From the NCBI RefSeq assembly GCF_048569485.1, contig NC_134357.1, positions 114,402,244-114,466,243 on the forward strand: a stretch of DNA of 64,000 bases, read 5' to 3'. Of this stretch, positions 1 through 11,434 are shown one piece after another. The stretch is from Anomaloglossus baeobatrachus (lineage: Eukaryota > Chordata > Amphibia > Anura > Aromobatidae). Every line of letters begins with the position of its first letter. Position 1 is the first letter of the stretch. A model generated the notes under the pieces. The model was given only the letters and a program-made list of their open reading frames with translations, did no database searches and was not told the origin of the DNA. The translations under genes and the position numbers were made by a program.

Positions 1-3000
1 GATCAAAGCATCCTTCAGCCGGTTAAAAGCCTCATCACAGGCTGGAGTCCAGATCACCAGCCGGGGCATTGTTTTCTTGGTCAAGTCGGTAAGAGGCTTG
101 GCCACAGTACTGAAATGAGAAACAAATTTTCGGTAATAACTGGCAGTGCCCAGAAAAGCCATAACTTGTTTCTTAGTTTGGGGTACAGGCCAGTCTCTAA
201 TAGCCTGGATTTTGGCAGGCTCAGGTCGGAGCTTCCCTCCTCCCACTCTATGTCCTAGGTACTGGACTTCCCCCATCCCCAATTGGCATTTGTCGGGTCG
301 AATAGTTAGGCCGGCTGCAAGAATCAGGTCCAAAATAATGGCTACTTGATTCAGATGTTCCTCCCATGTGTGGCTGAAGACGGCGATATCATCCAAGTAG
401 GCACAAGCAAAGTCATCACATCCCCGGAGGATCTGATCCACCATTCTCTGGAAGGTGGCCGGGGCATTTTTCATTCCAAAAGGCATGCTTAGAAATTCAT
501 ACAGACCAAAGGGGGTTATAAAAGCGGACCGTTCTCTCCCTTCATCCGTTAGAGGGATCTGCCAGTATCCCTTACTGAGATCCAAGGTAGTGACATATCG
601 GGACCCAGCCAGTCGGTCTAGAAGTTCGTCAATACGAGGCATTGGGTAAGGATCGCTGACGGTATGGTCGTTTAGTCGCCGATAGTCCACACAAAATCGA
701 GTACTCCCATCCTTCTTGGGTACTAACACCACAGGGGAGGCCCAAGGGCTATGGGAGGCCTGGATTACCCCAAGCTGTAACATCTCCTCCAGTTCGTGCT
801 GCATGGTGTTTCGAACTGATTCAGGTACCCGGTAAGGAGCCAGTTGTATGGGACGGATGCCCTGAGTGTCCACATGATGTTGGGTGACGGTGGTTCGACC
901 TGGTTGGGATGATAAAGCAGCCCGTCTCTGTTGAAGCACTTCCAGCATCTGGATTTTCTGTAAGGAGTCCAGGTAATCTCCCAGGGGAACCTGTTCCACA
1001 GTGGATGGGGCTCTCGCTGCTTCCACGAGATCAGGTAGAGAGTCCTCATCCTCTTGACCATCTTCTGAAGCCAACCGACAGCTTGCTATCATTGGAATGT
1101 TCCGGTCATGGTACTCCTTAATCATATTCACATGGACAGTCTTTTGCCTTAGCCCCTGATCATCTAAAGCAAGAAGGTAATTGGTATCATTCAGTTTTCT
1201 GAGAACCCGGAAGGGACCCTCCCATGTGGTCTGCAGTTTATTCTGCCGATGGGGAACAATCATTAAGACTTGTTGTCCTTCTACAAACTCCCGATAGCGT
1301 GCGTTACGGTCATACCATGTCTTCTGTCTGGTTTGAGCCATACGCAAATGACTCTGTGCAAAACTAGCAAGTTGGGCCAAGGTTTCTCGCAGCTTTAGGA
1401 CATAAGGGACAACAGGGGTTCCTGTATCTTCAACTTGCCCCTCCCAGTATTCCTTGAGCAGGGTTAAGGGTCCTCGGACCTTTCTTCCATAGAGTAGTTC
1501 AAAGGGGGAGAACCCAGTGGACTCCTGGGGAACTTCCCGATAGGCAAACAAGAGATGGGGTAGGTACTTCTCCCAGTCTGAATCTCGGTCCGTGAAGGCC
1601 CTCAGCATATTCTTCAGAGTGCCGTTGAATCGTTCACAAAGTCCATTTGTTTGGGGATGATACGGGGTCGTTCGGATCGCTCGTACTCCACAGGTGCGCC
1701 ACAGACACTGGACCAACTCTGACATAAACTGGGAGCCTTGGTCCGACAAGATCTCACTGGGGAATCCTACTCTGGTAAAAATAATAACCAAGGCCTCGGC
1801 CACCTTGGCTGCAGAGATACTTGACAAGGCCACGGCTTCTGGATATCGGGTGGCGTAGTCCACAACAGTGAGAATGTACTGCTTTCCAGATTTACTTGGT
1901 TTAGCCAGAGGTCCAATGATATCAACAGCTACTCTTTGAAAGGGCTCTTCTATTATAGGGAGCGGTTGCAGGGGTGCCTTTGGGTGATCTCCGGGTCGCC
2001 CTCTACGCTGACATATGTCACAAGTTCGGCAGAAATGCGCCACTGCTTGGGAAATCCCCGGCCAATAAAAAGTTTGAGTCAATCGTCTCTCGGTGCGGGT
2101 TTTGCCTTGATGGCCAGCCGTAGGAATGTCATGAGCCAGGTGTAATAGGGGAATTCTGTACTTCTGAGGAACAATCAGCTGTTTGCTATAAGTCCAGGGC
2201 TTATCTAGGGAGTCGGCATTGGCAACCCGATACAGAAGTCCATTTTCTCTGATAATTCTTTCTCCGTTTTCCCCTAGCTGCCCTATTTCAGCCCGAGTTC
2301 TAAAACTAGCAAGGGTGGGGTCAGTCTCTACTTCTTGTCTAAACTGAACTTTATCCCAAGTAACATTCATATTATCCGCACAAGAAGAATCACTCACCGG
2401 CTGTAATGGCAGTTCTGGTGGCCTCAGTTCCATGGATGGGTTGTACACGTCCACACGGGCTGCTCTCTTGGCTTGACTTCTGGTTACCGCACCGACAAAG
2501 TGGCAATGAAGATTCCCCACATCATTTCCTAGAAGAACGTCTGCAGGGAGGCCGCTCATCACACCGACCACACATTGTTTTGCCCCAAAGCCATAATCCA
2601 GGGTCACACTCGCTCTTGGAATATATCTCTGGGTACCTCCTGCCAGTTCAATGGCAATTCCTGGTCCCTTTTGAATTGCTTGTGGTTGAATTACTCGGGG
2701 ATCGGCTATGGTGAGGAAAGCCCCAGTGTCACGGAAGCCAACAACTTTTTGGCCATCCAGCACGACCTCCTGTAGATGTTTGTCCTGAAGATCAGAAGAA
2801 CAGGTGGCTGGAGCTCGCACCCCATAGACTCCGGGTAGGGGAGCCAGGATATCTGAGTCACTTGGCAAGTCATCAGGCACAGAATCCAGCTCTTCTCCTG
2901 GTGAAGGTGTCTGTAGGTAATGAACAGGCAAAGGCGGTCTGTAGCTGTTCTGTCTACGAACACCTGGACATTGGAATTGCATGTGCCCAGGCTGCCCACA

Positions 3001-4143
3001 TCCATAACATCTGCGCTCTGGGATTCTTCCTCCGCGTCGTATTCCCAAAGGTGGAGCATGAGTAATGCGAGGCACAGTCACACGAAGGTCCCCATGAGTT
3101 GACGGTCTAGGGTGATGGTGAACATTGGGGCCAGAAGGACCAGGGGCCACCAGCGTTGGGGGGTTGGTGTTTTTTTTCTCACTGGGTAGTAGTTTTTTCC
3201 ACTGAGGCTTGATGGTGAGAGCCTCATCAGCTAGAGCTGCAGCTTCCTCCACAGTGGCTGGTCTCCTTTCACGCACCCATTCCCGGATCTCAGCGGGGCA
3301 CTTGAAGTAAAACTGCTCTTTTAGGAGGACCTGGAGGACGGTCTCCAAGGTTAAGGCCTCCTCTGCCTCCAACCAACGATGCCACAGATGTTTGAGTTTG
3401 TGGGCATACATCTTGAAGGACACTTCCTCATCACATGCTAGAGTACGAAACTGAGTCCTGTAAGTGTCTTGCGTTACAGCATAATGTTCTAGAATAGTCT
3501 GTTTAATATCCGCATACTCACAGTTCCACCGAGGGTCCATAGCTCTATAGGCTGCAGCAGCTCCACCCTCTAAGAGCCCAACCAGATGCCGGACGCGCTC
3601 CCTTTCTGGGACTTCCATTAATCGACACTGATGCTCAAAGTCCTGGAAGAAGCCCTCAATGTCACCAGCAGCCTCATTAAACTGCTTGAAGTCTTTGCGG
3701 GACACTCTGGGAAGTTCCCTCATGATGGGTGCTGGGGTTACAGTCTGTCTGGAACCTCTCGCGGCTTCCACAGCGAGCTGCTTATCCAGCAATGCCATCT
3801 CCTCCATCCTGCGCTCCTTCTCTTCAGCTCCACGCATGGCCTCCCTCTTATCTTCTATGGTGGCCTCATCTCCAAGCAGTGCCATCTTTTCCTTGTACCA
3901 CACAACCCATTGACTTTTTTGGGTATTCACCTCCGGCTCCCGTCTTTGCTCCCCTTGCTGTGGAAATTGTTCCTCGGTGCCATCTTGCAGGCAAGCGTGT
4001 TCCAATGCCTCAATTAGTTGCTCCTTAGAGAGTCCTTTGTAGCCGACACCTAATTCACGGGCCTTTGTTTGTAGACTCGCCACAGTCCAGTTCCTGTATC
4101 CTGAGGTTCTGGTTTCAGACGTCGATTGGCTGTTGTCCTCCAT
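1..4143 (-). CDS. Gmr1-like gag-protease-integrase-RT polyprotein (partial, open)
   Basis: One frame is open from an ATG at 4143 to the window edge, about 1381 codons. Domains in order: an N-terminal SAP-like helix pair (about residues 18-49); a charged coiled-coil-like stretch; a capsid C-terminal region resembling the SCAN domain (about 180-310); a CCHC zinc knuckle, CYGCGQPGHMQFQC, near 378-392; an aspartic protease with a DTG motif near 472; an integrase with an HHCC finger (about 665-715) and a D-D-E triad near 741, 801 and 837 (35 residues between the last two); a GPF-type module near 990; and RT with YLDD near 1249-1252. SCAN-like gag and IN-before-RT are known for Gmr1 elements. The ATG is the first in frame after the primer-binding site. 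RNase H is not visible. Confidence 0.88.
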   Translation of the reverse strand, partial: MEDNSQSTSETRTSGYRNWTVASLQTKARELGVGYKGLSKEQLIEALEHACLQDGTEEQFPQQGEQRREPEVNTQKSQWVVWYKEKMALLGDEATIEDKREAMRGAEEKERRMEEMALLDKQLAVEAARGSRQTVTPAPIMRELPRVSRKDFKQFNEAAGDIEGFFQDFEHQCRLMEVPERERVRHLVGLLEGGAAAAYRAMDPRWNCEYADIKQTILEHYAVTQDTYRTQFRTLACDEEVSFKMYAHKLKHLWHRWLEAEEALTLETVLQVLLKEQFYFKCPAEIREWVRERRPATVEEAAALADEALTIKPQWKKLLPSEKKNTNPPTLVAPGPSGPNVHHHPRPSTHGDLRVTVPRITHAPPLGIRRGGRIPERRCYGCGQPGHMQFQCPGVRRQNSYRPPLPVHYLQTPSPGEELDSVPDDLPSDSDILAPLPGVYGVRAPATCSSDLQDKHLQEVVLDGQKVVGFRDTGAFLTIADPRVIQPQAIQKGPGIAIELAGGTQRYIPRASVTLDYGFGAKQCVVGVMSGLPADVLLGNDVGNLHCHFVGAVTRSQAKRAARVDVYNPSMELRPPELPLQPVSDSSCADNMNVTWDKVQFRQEVETDPTLASFRTRAEIGQLGENGERIIRENGLLYRVANADSLDKPWTYSKQLIVPQKYRIPLLHLAHDIPTAGHQGKTRTERRLTQTFYWPGISQAVAHFCRTCDICQRRGRPGDHPKAPLQPLPIIEEPFQRVAVDIIGPLAKPSKSGKQYILTVVDYATRYPEAVALSSISAAKVAEALVIIFTRVGFPSEILSDQGSQFMSELVQCLWRTCGVRAIRTTPYHPQTNGLCERFNGTLKNMLRAFTDRDSDWEKYLPHLLFAYREVPQESTGFSPFELLYGRKVRGPLTLLKEYWEGQVEDTGTPVVPYVLKLRETLAQLASFAQSHLRMAQTRQKTWYDRNARYREFVEGQQVLMIVPHRQNKLQTTWEGPFRVLRKLNDTNYLLALDDQGLRQKTVHVNMIKEYHDRNIPMIASCRLASEDGQEDEDSLPDLVEAARAPSTVEQVPLGDYLDSLQKIQMLEVLQQRRAALSSQPGRTTVTQHHVDTQGIRPIQLAPYRVPESVRNTMQHELEEMLQLGVIQASHSPWASPVVLVPKKDGSTRFCVDYRRLNDHTVSDPYPMPRIDELLDRLAGSRYVTTLDLSKGYWQIPLTDEGRERSAFITPFGLYEFLSMPFGMKNAPATFQRMVDQILRGCDDFACAYLDDIAVFSHTWEEHLNQVAIILDLILAAGLTIRPDKCQLGMGEVQYLGHRVGGGKLRPEPAKIQAIRDWPVPQTKKQVMAFLGTASYYRKFVSHFSTVAKPLTDLTKKTMPRLVIWTPACDEAFNRLKDALI

Positions 4144-4177
4144 TTCTTCTGCTCTGATCCCGCTGCTGCCACCAGTT

Positions 4178-4767
4178 TGTGACGGGGTGTACATCAGAGC
4201 AAAGAGAGACAACAGGCCGAGGATGATCCAACAGGTTTACTAACAGGAATACAGGAACAGCACACGACAAGTCCAAATAAAACAGATTCGGGGGCACCTC
4301 CCGATAATCCAAAGTGCCAGATCACAACGTAATAGTCCTTTTCAGAGTCCCAGAAATCCCACACAATCCACTGGACGGCGAGGTCTGTCCGCAGATTCAG
4401 ATCTCGCTCCCTTCCTCTTCAAAAACTCAACTCCCAACTGCATTTAGAAACAGGAGTGAATTGTTTGAGCTCGTGGGCCCGCCCCTCAAGGGTAGGGGTC
4501 TATGCAATGGTTGGGCCCACTAGAAGATTCTAGAAGGTTGGCTCCGAGATGTCTACAGGTTTGTGTAGTTGGCGTTATCCACTGCTTACGAAACAATGAG
4601 AAGTTCCCCTGGCTGTGTGGACAAGAGATAATTGCATTATGGGCCCAGAGACACAGGAGATGGGGGGAAGGTATGGTTACTTACATCCCAAGACATTTCA
4701 AAGTGTTCAGTAAGTACAACCAAAGGAAAGTGACATCACATCCTGACATAGTATTACAGCAAATACA
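4178..4767 (-). repeat. 5' LTR of the Gmr1-like element
   Basis: The inner edge is set by TGTGACGGGG (read on +), which abuts the primer-binding-site-like stretch upstream of gag. The outer edge is a best guess at a CA dinucleotide near 4767. Only one LTR is in the window, so the ends cannot be checked by comparison. Confidence 0.6.
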
Positions 4768-4917
4768 GTGAGAAGGTAAAATACATCATGACATTTACGC
4801 ATTGCGTTTTTTCTGAAGCAAAACCTGTGTTCTTGGCAGTAAAAAAGCTACTTCCAAAAAGCAGTTACGTTTTTTAGCTATGTTTTTGGTGTCATTTGTC
4901 TACAGTACATGTTTTAA

Positions 4918-5755
4918 AGGAATTTGTCACCAGTTTTTAGAGTTATAAACTAAAACTAGCTTCTTAAGCAGCGCCTGTGCTGCATTAAATAAAGGTGCAA
5001 GTTATCAACTGACTCCCTGGACACCCCACAAACACCTTTTGAAAATCGTCCATGTTTTATGGTAATCCTTGGGCCTGGTCCGATGGGCGTCCTTGGTTGT
5101 TGTCTCATGTACCTCTTCTCCACGCTGATTGCCATCCTGTGCTGGTAATTGACGTGGGTGATACATACGTGGGAAAAATCTGGTGCACAGAGACATTTCC
5201 GGGTCGCGCAGGCGCACTTCTCTCTGCCCTACTGCAGGCAGTGCTGAATACATAGGTACGCATACGCAAACTGGCAAAGTCTTTGTGCAGGTACGAGATT
5301 TTGCCCGGCAATGTGGATGACATCTCTTGTGTCATCCTGATGCCTAGGCTAAATATTGCGCCTGCGCAGAGACTTCGCCTGTTTGCATATGCATGCCTAT
5401 ATATTCAGCACTGCCTGCAGTAGGGCAGAGAGAAGTGCGCCTGCGCAAGCTGGCAATGTTTCTGCAGAGGCCCAAAATTTTGCCCGGCCTCAAGGATTGG
5501 CGCAATAGGCGTCATCCACATCAATCATAAGCAGAGGACGGTGATCAGGGCGGAGAGGAAGGACAGGAGCCACAACCAAGGAAACCCATTGGACCGAACC
5601 CAAGGATTACCTTACAGCAAGGGAGAATATAAAAAGATATTTGTGGGGTGTTCAAGGGGAGACAGGGGCAACATGCAAATTTATAGAATGCAGCTCAGAC
5701 GCTGCTTAAGGTGCTAGTTTTAGTTTAGAACTTCAAAAACTGGTGGCAGGTTCAC
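4918..5755. mobile_element. MITE with TTAA target duplication and long internal palindrome
   Basis: TTAA flanks both sides (4914-4917 and 5756-5759). The termini are imperfect inverted repeats of about 45 bp sharing CACCAGTTTTT and CTAAACTAAAACTAGC-like cores. The interior is also largely self-complementary: the block around 5205-5255 (CTCTGCCCTACTGCAGGCAG) returns inverted at about 5398-5450. No coding potential is seen. The TTAA target suggests a piggyBac- or Kolobok-type source; the family is inferred. Confidence 0.75.
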
Positions 5756-5808
5756 TTAAACCCTTCTCCGACCTTGGACATACTGGTATGTCCTATTTCT
5801 TTGTCGCT

Positions 5809-5943
5809 CCTAATTGGGAGACCCAGACAATTGGGTGTATAGCTACTGCCTCCGGAGGCCACACAAAGTATTACACTAAAAAGTGTAAGGCCCCTCCCCT
5901 TCTGGCTATACACCCCCCCGTGGGATCACGGGCTCCTCAGTTT
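5809..5943 (+). repeat. Left inverted terminal repeat, DIRS copy A
   Basis: It starts TAATTGGGAGACCCAGACAA and ends near the block reading GGGCTCCTCAGTTTT. It returns in reverse complement at 11680-11813. A short internal hairpin, CACTAAAAAGTG, sits within it. Confidence 0.85.
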
Positions 5944-6981
5944 TATGCTTTGTGCGAAGCAGGTCAGACATCCACGCATAGCTCCACTGTTTAGTCAGCA
6001 GCAGCTGCTGACTATGTCGGATGGAAGAAAAGAGGGCCCATACGGGGGCCCCCAGCATGCTCCCTTCTCACCCCACTTTCTGTCGGCGGTGTTTGTTAAG
6101 GTTGAGGTACCCATTGCGGGTACGGAGGCTGGAGCCCACATGCTGATTCCTTCCCCATCCCCATTAGGGTTCTGGGTGAAGTGGGACTTTACCGGTCTTC
6201 AGGCACTGAGACCGTGCTCCTTCCACAGCCCACGGAGAATCGGCTGGATATGGAGCTGAGTATCGTCAGGGACAGGGCCCTGCTTCGTTAAGGTACTCTG
6301 TGTCCCCGGGCATACCGCGCGCACACCGCAGCATGCTGGGCGTGTTAGTGCGCCGGGGACATCAGCGCTGCTGCGCTTGTGCCATTCCTCACTACAGCGC
6401 TGCTGAGTGAGTAGACTTAGTACGAACGGCCGCGCCGGCCGCTGGGGTCAGTTTTCACTGCGACGCGGCTGGGACTTGTGGTGCGCCGGGGACTTCCGCG
6501 CTAGCCGTGCATGTATGACGGCCGCGCTTATTACTACAGTCCCCGGCTTTTGCGGCCTAGTTCGTTTCGTTCCCGCCCCCAGACCTGCCAGTCAGGGGGA
6601 GGGCGGGACGCTGTACAGACCATCAGCGCTGAGGGCTGGAGTCTGCTTTACATACTCCAGCCCTCACACTGGGCACAGTGGGACGCCAGTTTCCCGCACT
6701 TTGTTTGTGGCACGCCCACGGTCCGCCCCTCCTCACAGGACGCCGGCAGCCATTCCTGTCTGCACGCTGAGCTGGAGAGGGGAGACTGGGAGACCCAGAC
6801 ACGGGATTCTGCGACCTCACACCCGCTTTTCAGCGGGCGGTAAGCAGCCCTCAAGGGCTCACCCCCACTTGTGCCGAAGTGTACTTAGTATTTTTGTGCT
6901 TGCATGCTATACATTACACTGTACGGTCGCTGGTGACTCTCTGCTATATACCCTCCTAGGTTACTCAAGGCAGACAACAGC

Positions 6982-8457
6982 ATGTCGTTCGCAAAAAGCA
7001 AACGTGCCAAGGCACAGACTTTATATGCTGCTTGTACCGCATGTGGGGCTGCTCTACCGGCAGGTTCCACTGACCCCCATTGTGTGCAGTGCTCGGCCCC
7101 TGTGGCACTTGCTCAGCCGGGGCCGCTGCTAGAGGTGACCCAGGGAGAACCACCTGTGAATGCTGTCCAGGTGACAGGGACGGAGTTTGCAGTTTTTGCT
7201 GACAGATTGTCTATGACTATGTCTAAAATTCTTGAAACATTGCAGTCTAGACCAGTAACTCAGACCATGGGCACTGTTGAATCATTGCTCCCTGGTCCCC
7301 CTCAGCTGGATCACTCCCGAGCTCAGGAGGTGTCGCATGCACCCCAGGGTGACGACTCTGACTCGGACGACAGTCCCAGACGGCTTAAGCGGGCTCGCTA
7401 TGAGCGGCCCTCAACTTCATCACACTGGTCAGGGTCCCAGCTGGACGACTCTGTGTGATGAGGCGGATGTGGCTGATCAGGATTCTGATCCTGGGACCGT
7501 TCTCAATCTGGATACACCTGATGGTGACGCCATAGTGAATGATCTTATAGCGTCCATCAATAGAATGTTAGATATTTCTCCACCAGCTCCTCCTGCGGAG
7601 GAGTCAGCCTCACAGCAGGAGAAATTCCATTTCAGGTATCCCAAGCGTAAATTGAGCACTTTTCTGGACCACTCTGACTTTAGAGACGCTATCCAGAAAC
7701 ACCACGCTTATCCAGATAAGCGTTTCTCCAAACGGCTTAAAGATACACGATATCCTTTTCCCCCTGACGTGGTCAAGGGCTGGACCCAGTGTCCCAAGGT
7801 GGACCCTCCAATCTCCAGGCTTGCAGCTAGATCCTTAGTTGCAGTGGAAGATGGGGCGGCACTTAAAGATGCCACTGACAGACAGATGGAGCTCTGGTTG
7901 AAATCCATCTATGAAGCTATTGGAGCGTCGTTGGCGCCAGCATTCGCAGCCGTATGGGCACTCCAAGCTATTTCAGCTGGGCTTACACAGGTCGACACGG
8001 TCACACGTACATCTGCTCCGCAGGTGGCGCCCTTGACCTCTCAAATGTCCGCATTCGCGTCTTACGCGATTAATGCTGTCCTAGACTCTACGAGCCGTCT
8101 GCCAACTCCGTGGTTTTACGTAGAGCCTTGTGGTTGAGAGAATGGAAGGCAGATTCTGCTTCCAAGAAGGGCTTAACCAGTTTGCCTTTTTCTCGTGACC
8201 GACTGTTTGGTGAGCGTTTGGATGAAATCATTAAACACTCCAAGGGTAAGGATTCATCCTTACCTCAACCCAGACAAAACAAACCCCAACAGAGGAGGGG
8301 ACAGTCTGGTTTTCGGTCCTTTCGAGGCTCAGGCAGGTCCCAATTCTCCTCGTCCAAAAGGACTCAAAAGGATCAGAGGGGCTCAGATTCTTGGCGGACT
8401 CAATCACGACCAAAAAAGACAGCCGGAAGAACCGTTACCAAGACGGCTTCCTCATGA
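6982..8457 (+). pseudogene. DIRS copy A first-ORF (gag-like) region, fossil
   Basis: The region starts at an ATG after the roughly 1.2-kb leader. It encodes a gag-like protein whose N-terminus carries a small zinc-ribbon-like pattern, C-x2-C, then an LPAGSTDPHC segment and C-x2-C. An acidic, serine-rich linker and a conserved block (PDKRFSKRLKDTRYPFPPDV) follow, then a basic, RS- and GR-rich tail suited to nucleic-acid binding. The same blocks occur in copies B, C and D. The region is broken. The gag role is inferred from position and the basic tail; I cannot match it to a named capsid fold. Confidence 0.7.
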
Positions 8458-8459
8458 CT

Positions 8460-10347
8460 TTCAGCCTCCTCTCTCCGCATCCTCGGTCGGTGGCAGGCTC
8501 TCCCGCTTTGGCGACATTTGGCTGTCACAGGTCAAAGACCGTTGGGTGAGAGACATTCTGTCTCACGGGTACAGGATAGAGTTCAGTTCTCGTCCTCCAA
8601 CTCGCTTCTTCAGAACTTCTCCACCTCCCGACCGAGCAGATGCTCTTCTGCAAGCGGTGTCCGCCCTAAAGGCGGAAGGAGTGGTGACTCCCGTTCCTCT
8701 TCAGGAACGAGGTCGCGGTTTTTACCCCAATTTGTTTGTGGTGCCAAAGAAGGACGGGTCGTTCCGTCCCGTCCTGGATCTAAAGCTGCTCTACAAACAC
8801 GTGAAAACCAGGCGGTTCCGGATGGAATCTCTCCGCTCCGTCATCGCCTCAATGTCTCAAGGAGATTTCCTAGCATCAATAGTCATCAAGGATGCTTATC
8901 TCCACGTGCCGATTGCGCCAGAGCATCAGCGTTTTCTACGCTTCGTTGTAGGAAGCGAACACCTGCAGTTCGTAGCTCTACCTTTCGGGCTGGCGACAGC
9001 CCCTCGGGTCTTTACCAAGGTTATGGCAGCAGTAGTGGCAGTCCTGCACTCGCAAGGTCACTCTGTGATTCCGTATTTGGACGATCTACTTATCAAGGCA
9101 CCCTCTCAAGAGGCATGCCAGCACAGCCTGAACGTGGCACTGAAGACTCTCCAGGGTTTCGGGTGGATTATCAACTTTTCAAAGTCAAATCTAACCCCGA
9201 CCCAATCACTAACATATCTTGGCATGGAGTTTCATACTCTCTCAGCGATAGTGAAACTTCCACTGGACAAACAGTGTTCACTACAGACAGGGGTGCAATC
9301 TCTCCTTCAGGGCCAGTCGCACCCCTTGAGGCGCCTCATGCACTTCCTAGGGAAGATGGTAGCAGCAATGGAAGCAGTTCCTTTCGCGCAGTTTCATCTG
9401 CGTCCACTTCAATGGGACATTCTCCGCCAATGGGACGGGAAGTCGACATCCCTCGACAGGGGTGTCTCCCTCTCTCAGACAGCCAAGGACTCTCTCCGGT
9501 GGTGGCTTCTTCCCACCTCATTGTCGAAAGGAAAGTCGTTCCTACCCCCATCCTGGGCGGTGGTCACGACAGACGCGAGCCTGTCAGGGTGGGGAGCAGT
9601 GTTTCTCCACCACAGGGCTCACGGTACGTGGACTCGGAAAGAGTCCACCCTTCAAATCAATGTTCTGGAAATCAGAGCAGTCTATCTTGCCCTACAAGCC
9701 TTCCAGCAGTGGCTAGCAGGCAAGCAGATCCGAATTCAGTCGGACAACTCCACAGCGGTGGCATACATCAACCACCAAGGGGGAACACGCAGTCGGCAGG
9801 CCTTCCAGGAAGTCCGGCGGATTCTGACGAAGACACGGCATCCACCATATCCGCAGTTCACATACCAGGCGTGGAAAACTGGGAAGCAGACTTTCTCAGT
9901 CGCCAGGGCATGGACGCAGGGGAATGGTCCCTTCACCCGGACGTGTTTCAGGAGATCTGTCGCCGCTGGGGGATGCCGGACGTCGACCTGATGGCGTCAC
10001 GGCACAACAACAAGGTCCCGGTTTTCATGGCGCGATCCCACGATTACCGAGCTCTGGCGGCAGACGCCCTAGTTCAGGATTGGTCGCAGTTCAGGCTACC
10101 TTATGTGTTCCCACCTCTGGCGTTGTTGCCCAGGGTGCTGCGCAAGATCAGGGCCGACTGCCGCCGCGCCATCCTCGTCGCTCCAGACTGGCCAAGGAGG
10201 TCGTGGTACCCGGATCTGTGGCACCTCACGGTAGGCCAACCGTGGGCTCTGCCAGACCGTCCAGACTTGCTGTCTCAAGGGCCGTTTTTCCATCTGAATT
10301 CTGCGGCCCTGAACCTGACTGTGTGGCCATTGAGTCCTGGATCCTAG
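8460..10347 (+). pseudogene. DIRS copy A RT-RNase H-methyltransferase-like region, fossil
   Basis: Reverse transcriptase motifs include LFVVPKKDGSFRPVLDLK, the region before the PFGLATAPRVFTK block, and the YLDD catalytic box near 9073-9084. RNase H follows, with TDASLSGWGA, the INVLEIRA glutamate and SDNSTAVAY. A C-terminal module with PDVDLMASRHNNKVP and FPPLALLPRVL resembles the methyltransferase-like domain that DIRS elements carry. The copy is broken here. It is a close relative of copy B. Confidence 0.85.
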
Positions 10348-11367
10348 CGGCCTCAGGTTTATCTCATGAAGTGATTGCCACCATGAGACAGGCTAGGAAA
10401 CCATCCTCCGCCAAGATCTACCACAGGACGTGGAAGATATTCTTATCTTGGTGCTCTGCTCAGGGAGTTTTCTCCCTGGCCATTTGCATTGCCTATTTTT
10501 CTTTCCTTCCTGCAGTCTGGGTTGGAAAAAGGTTTGTCGCTCGGCTCCCTTAAAGGTCAAGTCTCCGCGCTATCCGTATTTTTTCAGAAGCGCCTAGCGC
10601 GACTTCCTCAGGTACGCACGTTCCTGCAAGGGGTTTGTCATATCGTCCCCCCTTACAAGCGGCCGTTGGAGCCCTGGGATCTGAACAAGGTCCTAATGGC
10701 TCTCCAGAAGCCGCCTTTCGAGCCTTTGAAGGATGTTTCCCTTTCTCGTCTTTCACAGAAAGTGGCCTTTCTAGTGGCGGTCACGTCTCTTCGGAGAGTG
10801 TCCGAGCTGGCGGCGTTATCATGCAGATCTCCCTTCCTAGTATTTCACCAGGACAAGGTAGTTCTGCGTCCAATTCCAGAATTTCTTCCTAAGGTGGTAT
10901 CCTCCTTTCATCTCAACCAGGCTATCACTTTACCGTCTTTGTGTCCGCATCCAGTTCACCAATTTGAAAAAGGTTTGCATTTATTGGATCTGGTGAGAGC
11001 ACTCAGGATCTACATTTCCCGCACGGCGCCCCTGCGCCGCTCGGATGCACTCTTTATCCTTGTCGCTGGTCAGCGTAAGGGGTCGCAAGCTTCCAAATCC
11101 ACCCTGGCGCGGTGGATCAAGGAACCAATTCTTCACACCTACCGTTCTGCTGGGCTTCCGATTCCATCAGGACTGAAGGCCCATTCTACCAGAGCCGTGG
11201 GTGCGTCCTGGGCATTACGGCACCAGGCTACGGCTCAGCAGGTGTGCCAGGCGGCTACCTGGTCGAGTCTGCACACTTTTACCAAGCATTATCAGGTGCA
11301 TACCTACGCTTCGGCGGATGCCAGCCTAGGTAGACAAGTCCTTCAGGCGGCGGTGGCCCACCTGTAG
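10348..11367 (+). pseudogene. DIRS copy A tyrosine recombinase region, fossil
   Basis: The region encodes a lambda-integrase-type recombinase. The catalytic pattern is visible: arginine in TSLRRVSEL, H-x-x-R in AHSTRAVGAS, and the nucleophile tyrosine in FTKHYQ near the C-terminus. In the DIRS family this enzyme inserts a circular DNA copy. The C-terminal half is the best-preserved part of this copy; the region as a whole looks broken. Confidence 0.85.
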
Positions 11368-11434
11368 GAAAGGGCTGTTTGACGGCCCTATCACGAGGTA
11401 TTCTTTTACCCACCCAGGGACTGCTTTTGGACGT

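Larger units (their letters stand above)
1..4767 (-). mobile_element. Gmr1-like Ty3/Gypsy LTR retrotransposon, cut by window edge
   Basis: The element reads right to left. Its 5' LTR is at about 4178-4767, followed by a primer-binding-site-like stretch beginning TGGTGGCAGCAGCGGG (minus strand), then a gag-pro-int-RT frame that leaves the window at base 1. Integrase precedes reverse transcriptase, the reverse of usual Ty3/Gypsy order. That order, with a SCAN-like gag, marks the Gmr1-like clade known from fish and other deuterostomes. The rest of RT, RNase H and the 3' LTR lie outside. The visible part looks whole: I saw no break. It is treated as a fossil, probably young. The outer LTR end is approximate because the partner LTR and target duplication cannot be seen. 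Confidence 0.88.

Noticed and set aside
1-4143. First reading of the left end as an ordinary Gypsy element with usual domain order
   Set aside because: The integrase triad lies upstream of RT on the same open frame, which is the Gmr1-like order.
6407-7132. 241-codon ORF at the start of DIRS copy A
   Set aside because: It covers the GC-rich leader and runs into the first ORF in another frame; equivalents are absent from copies B and C.
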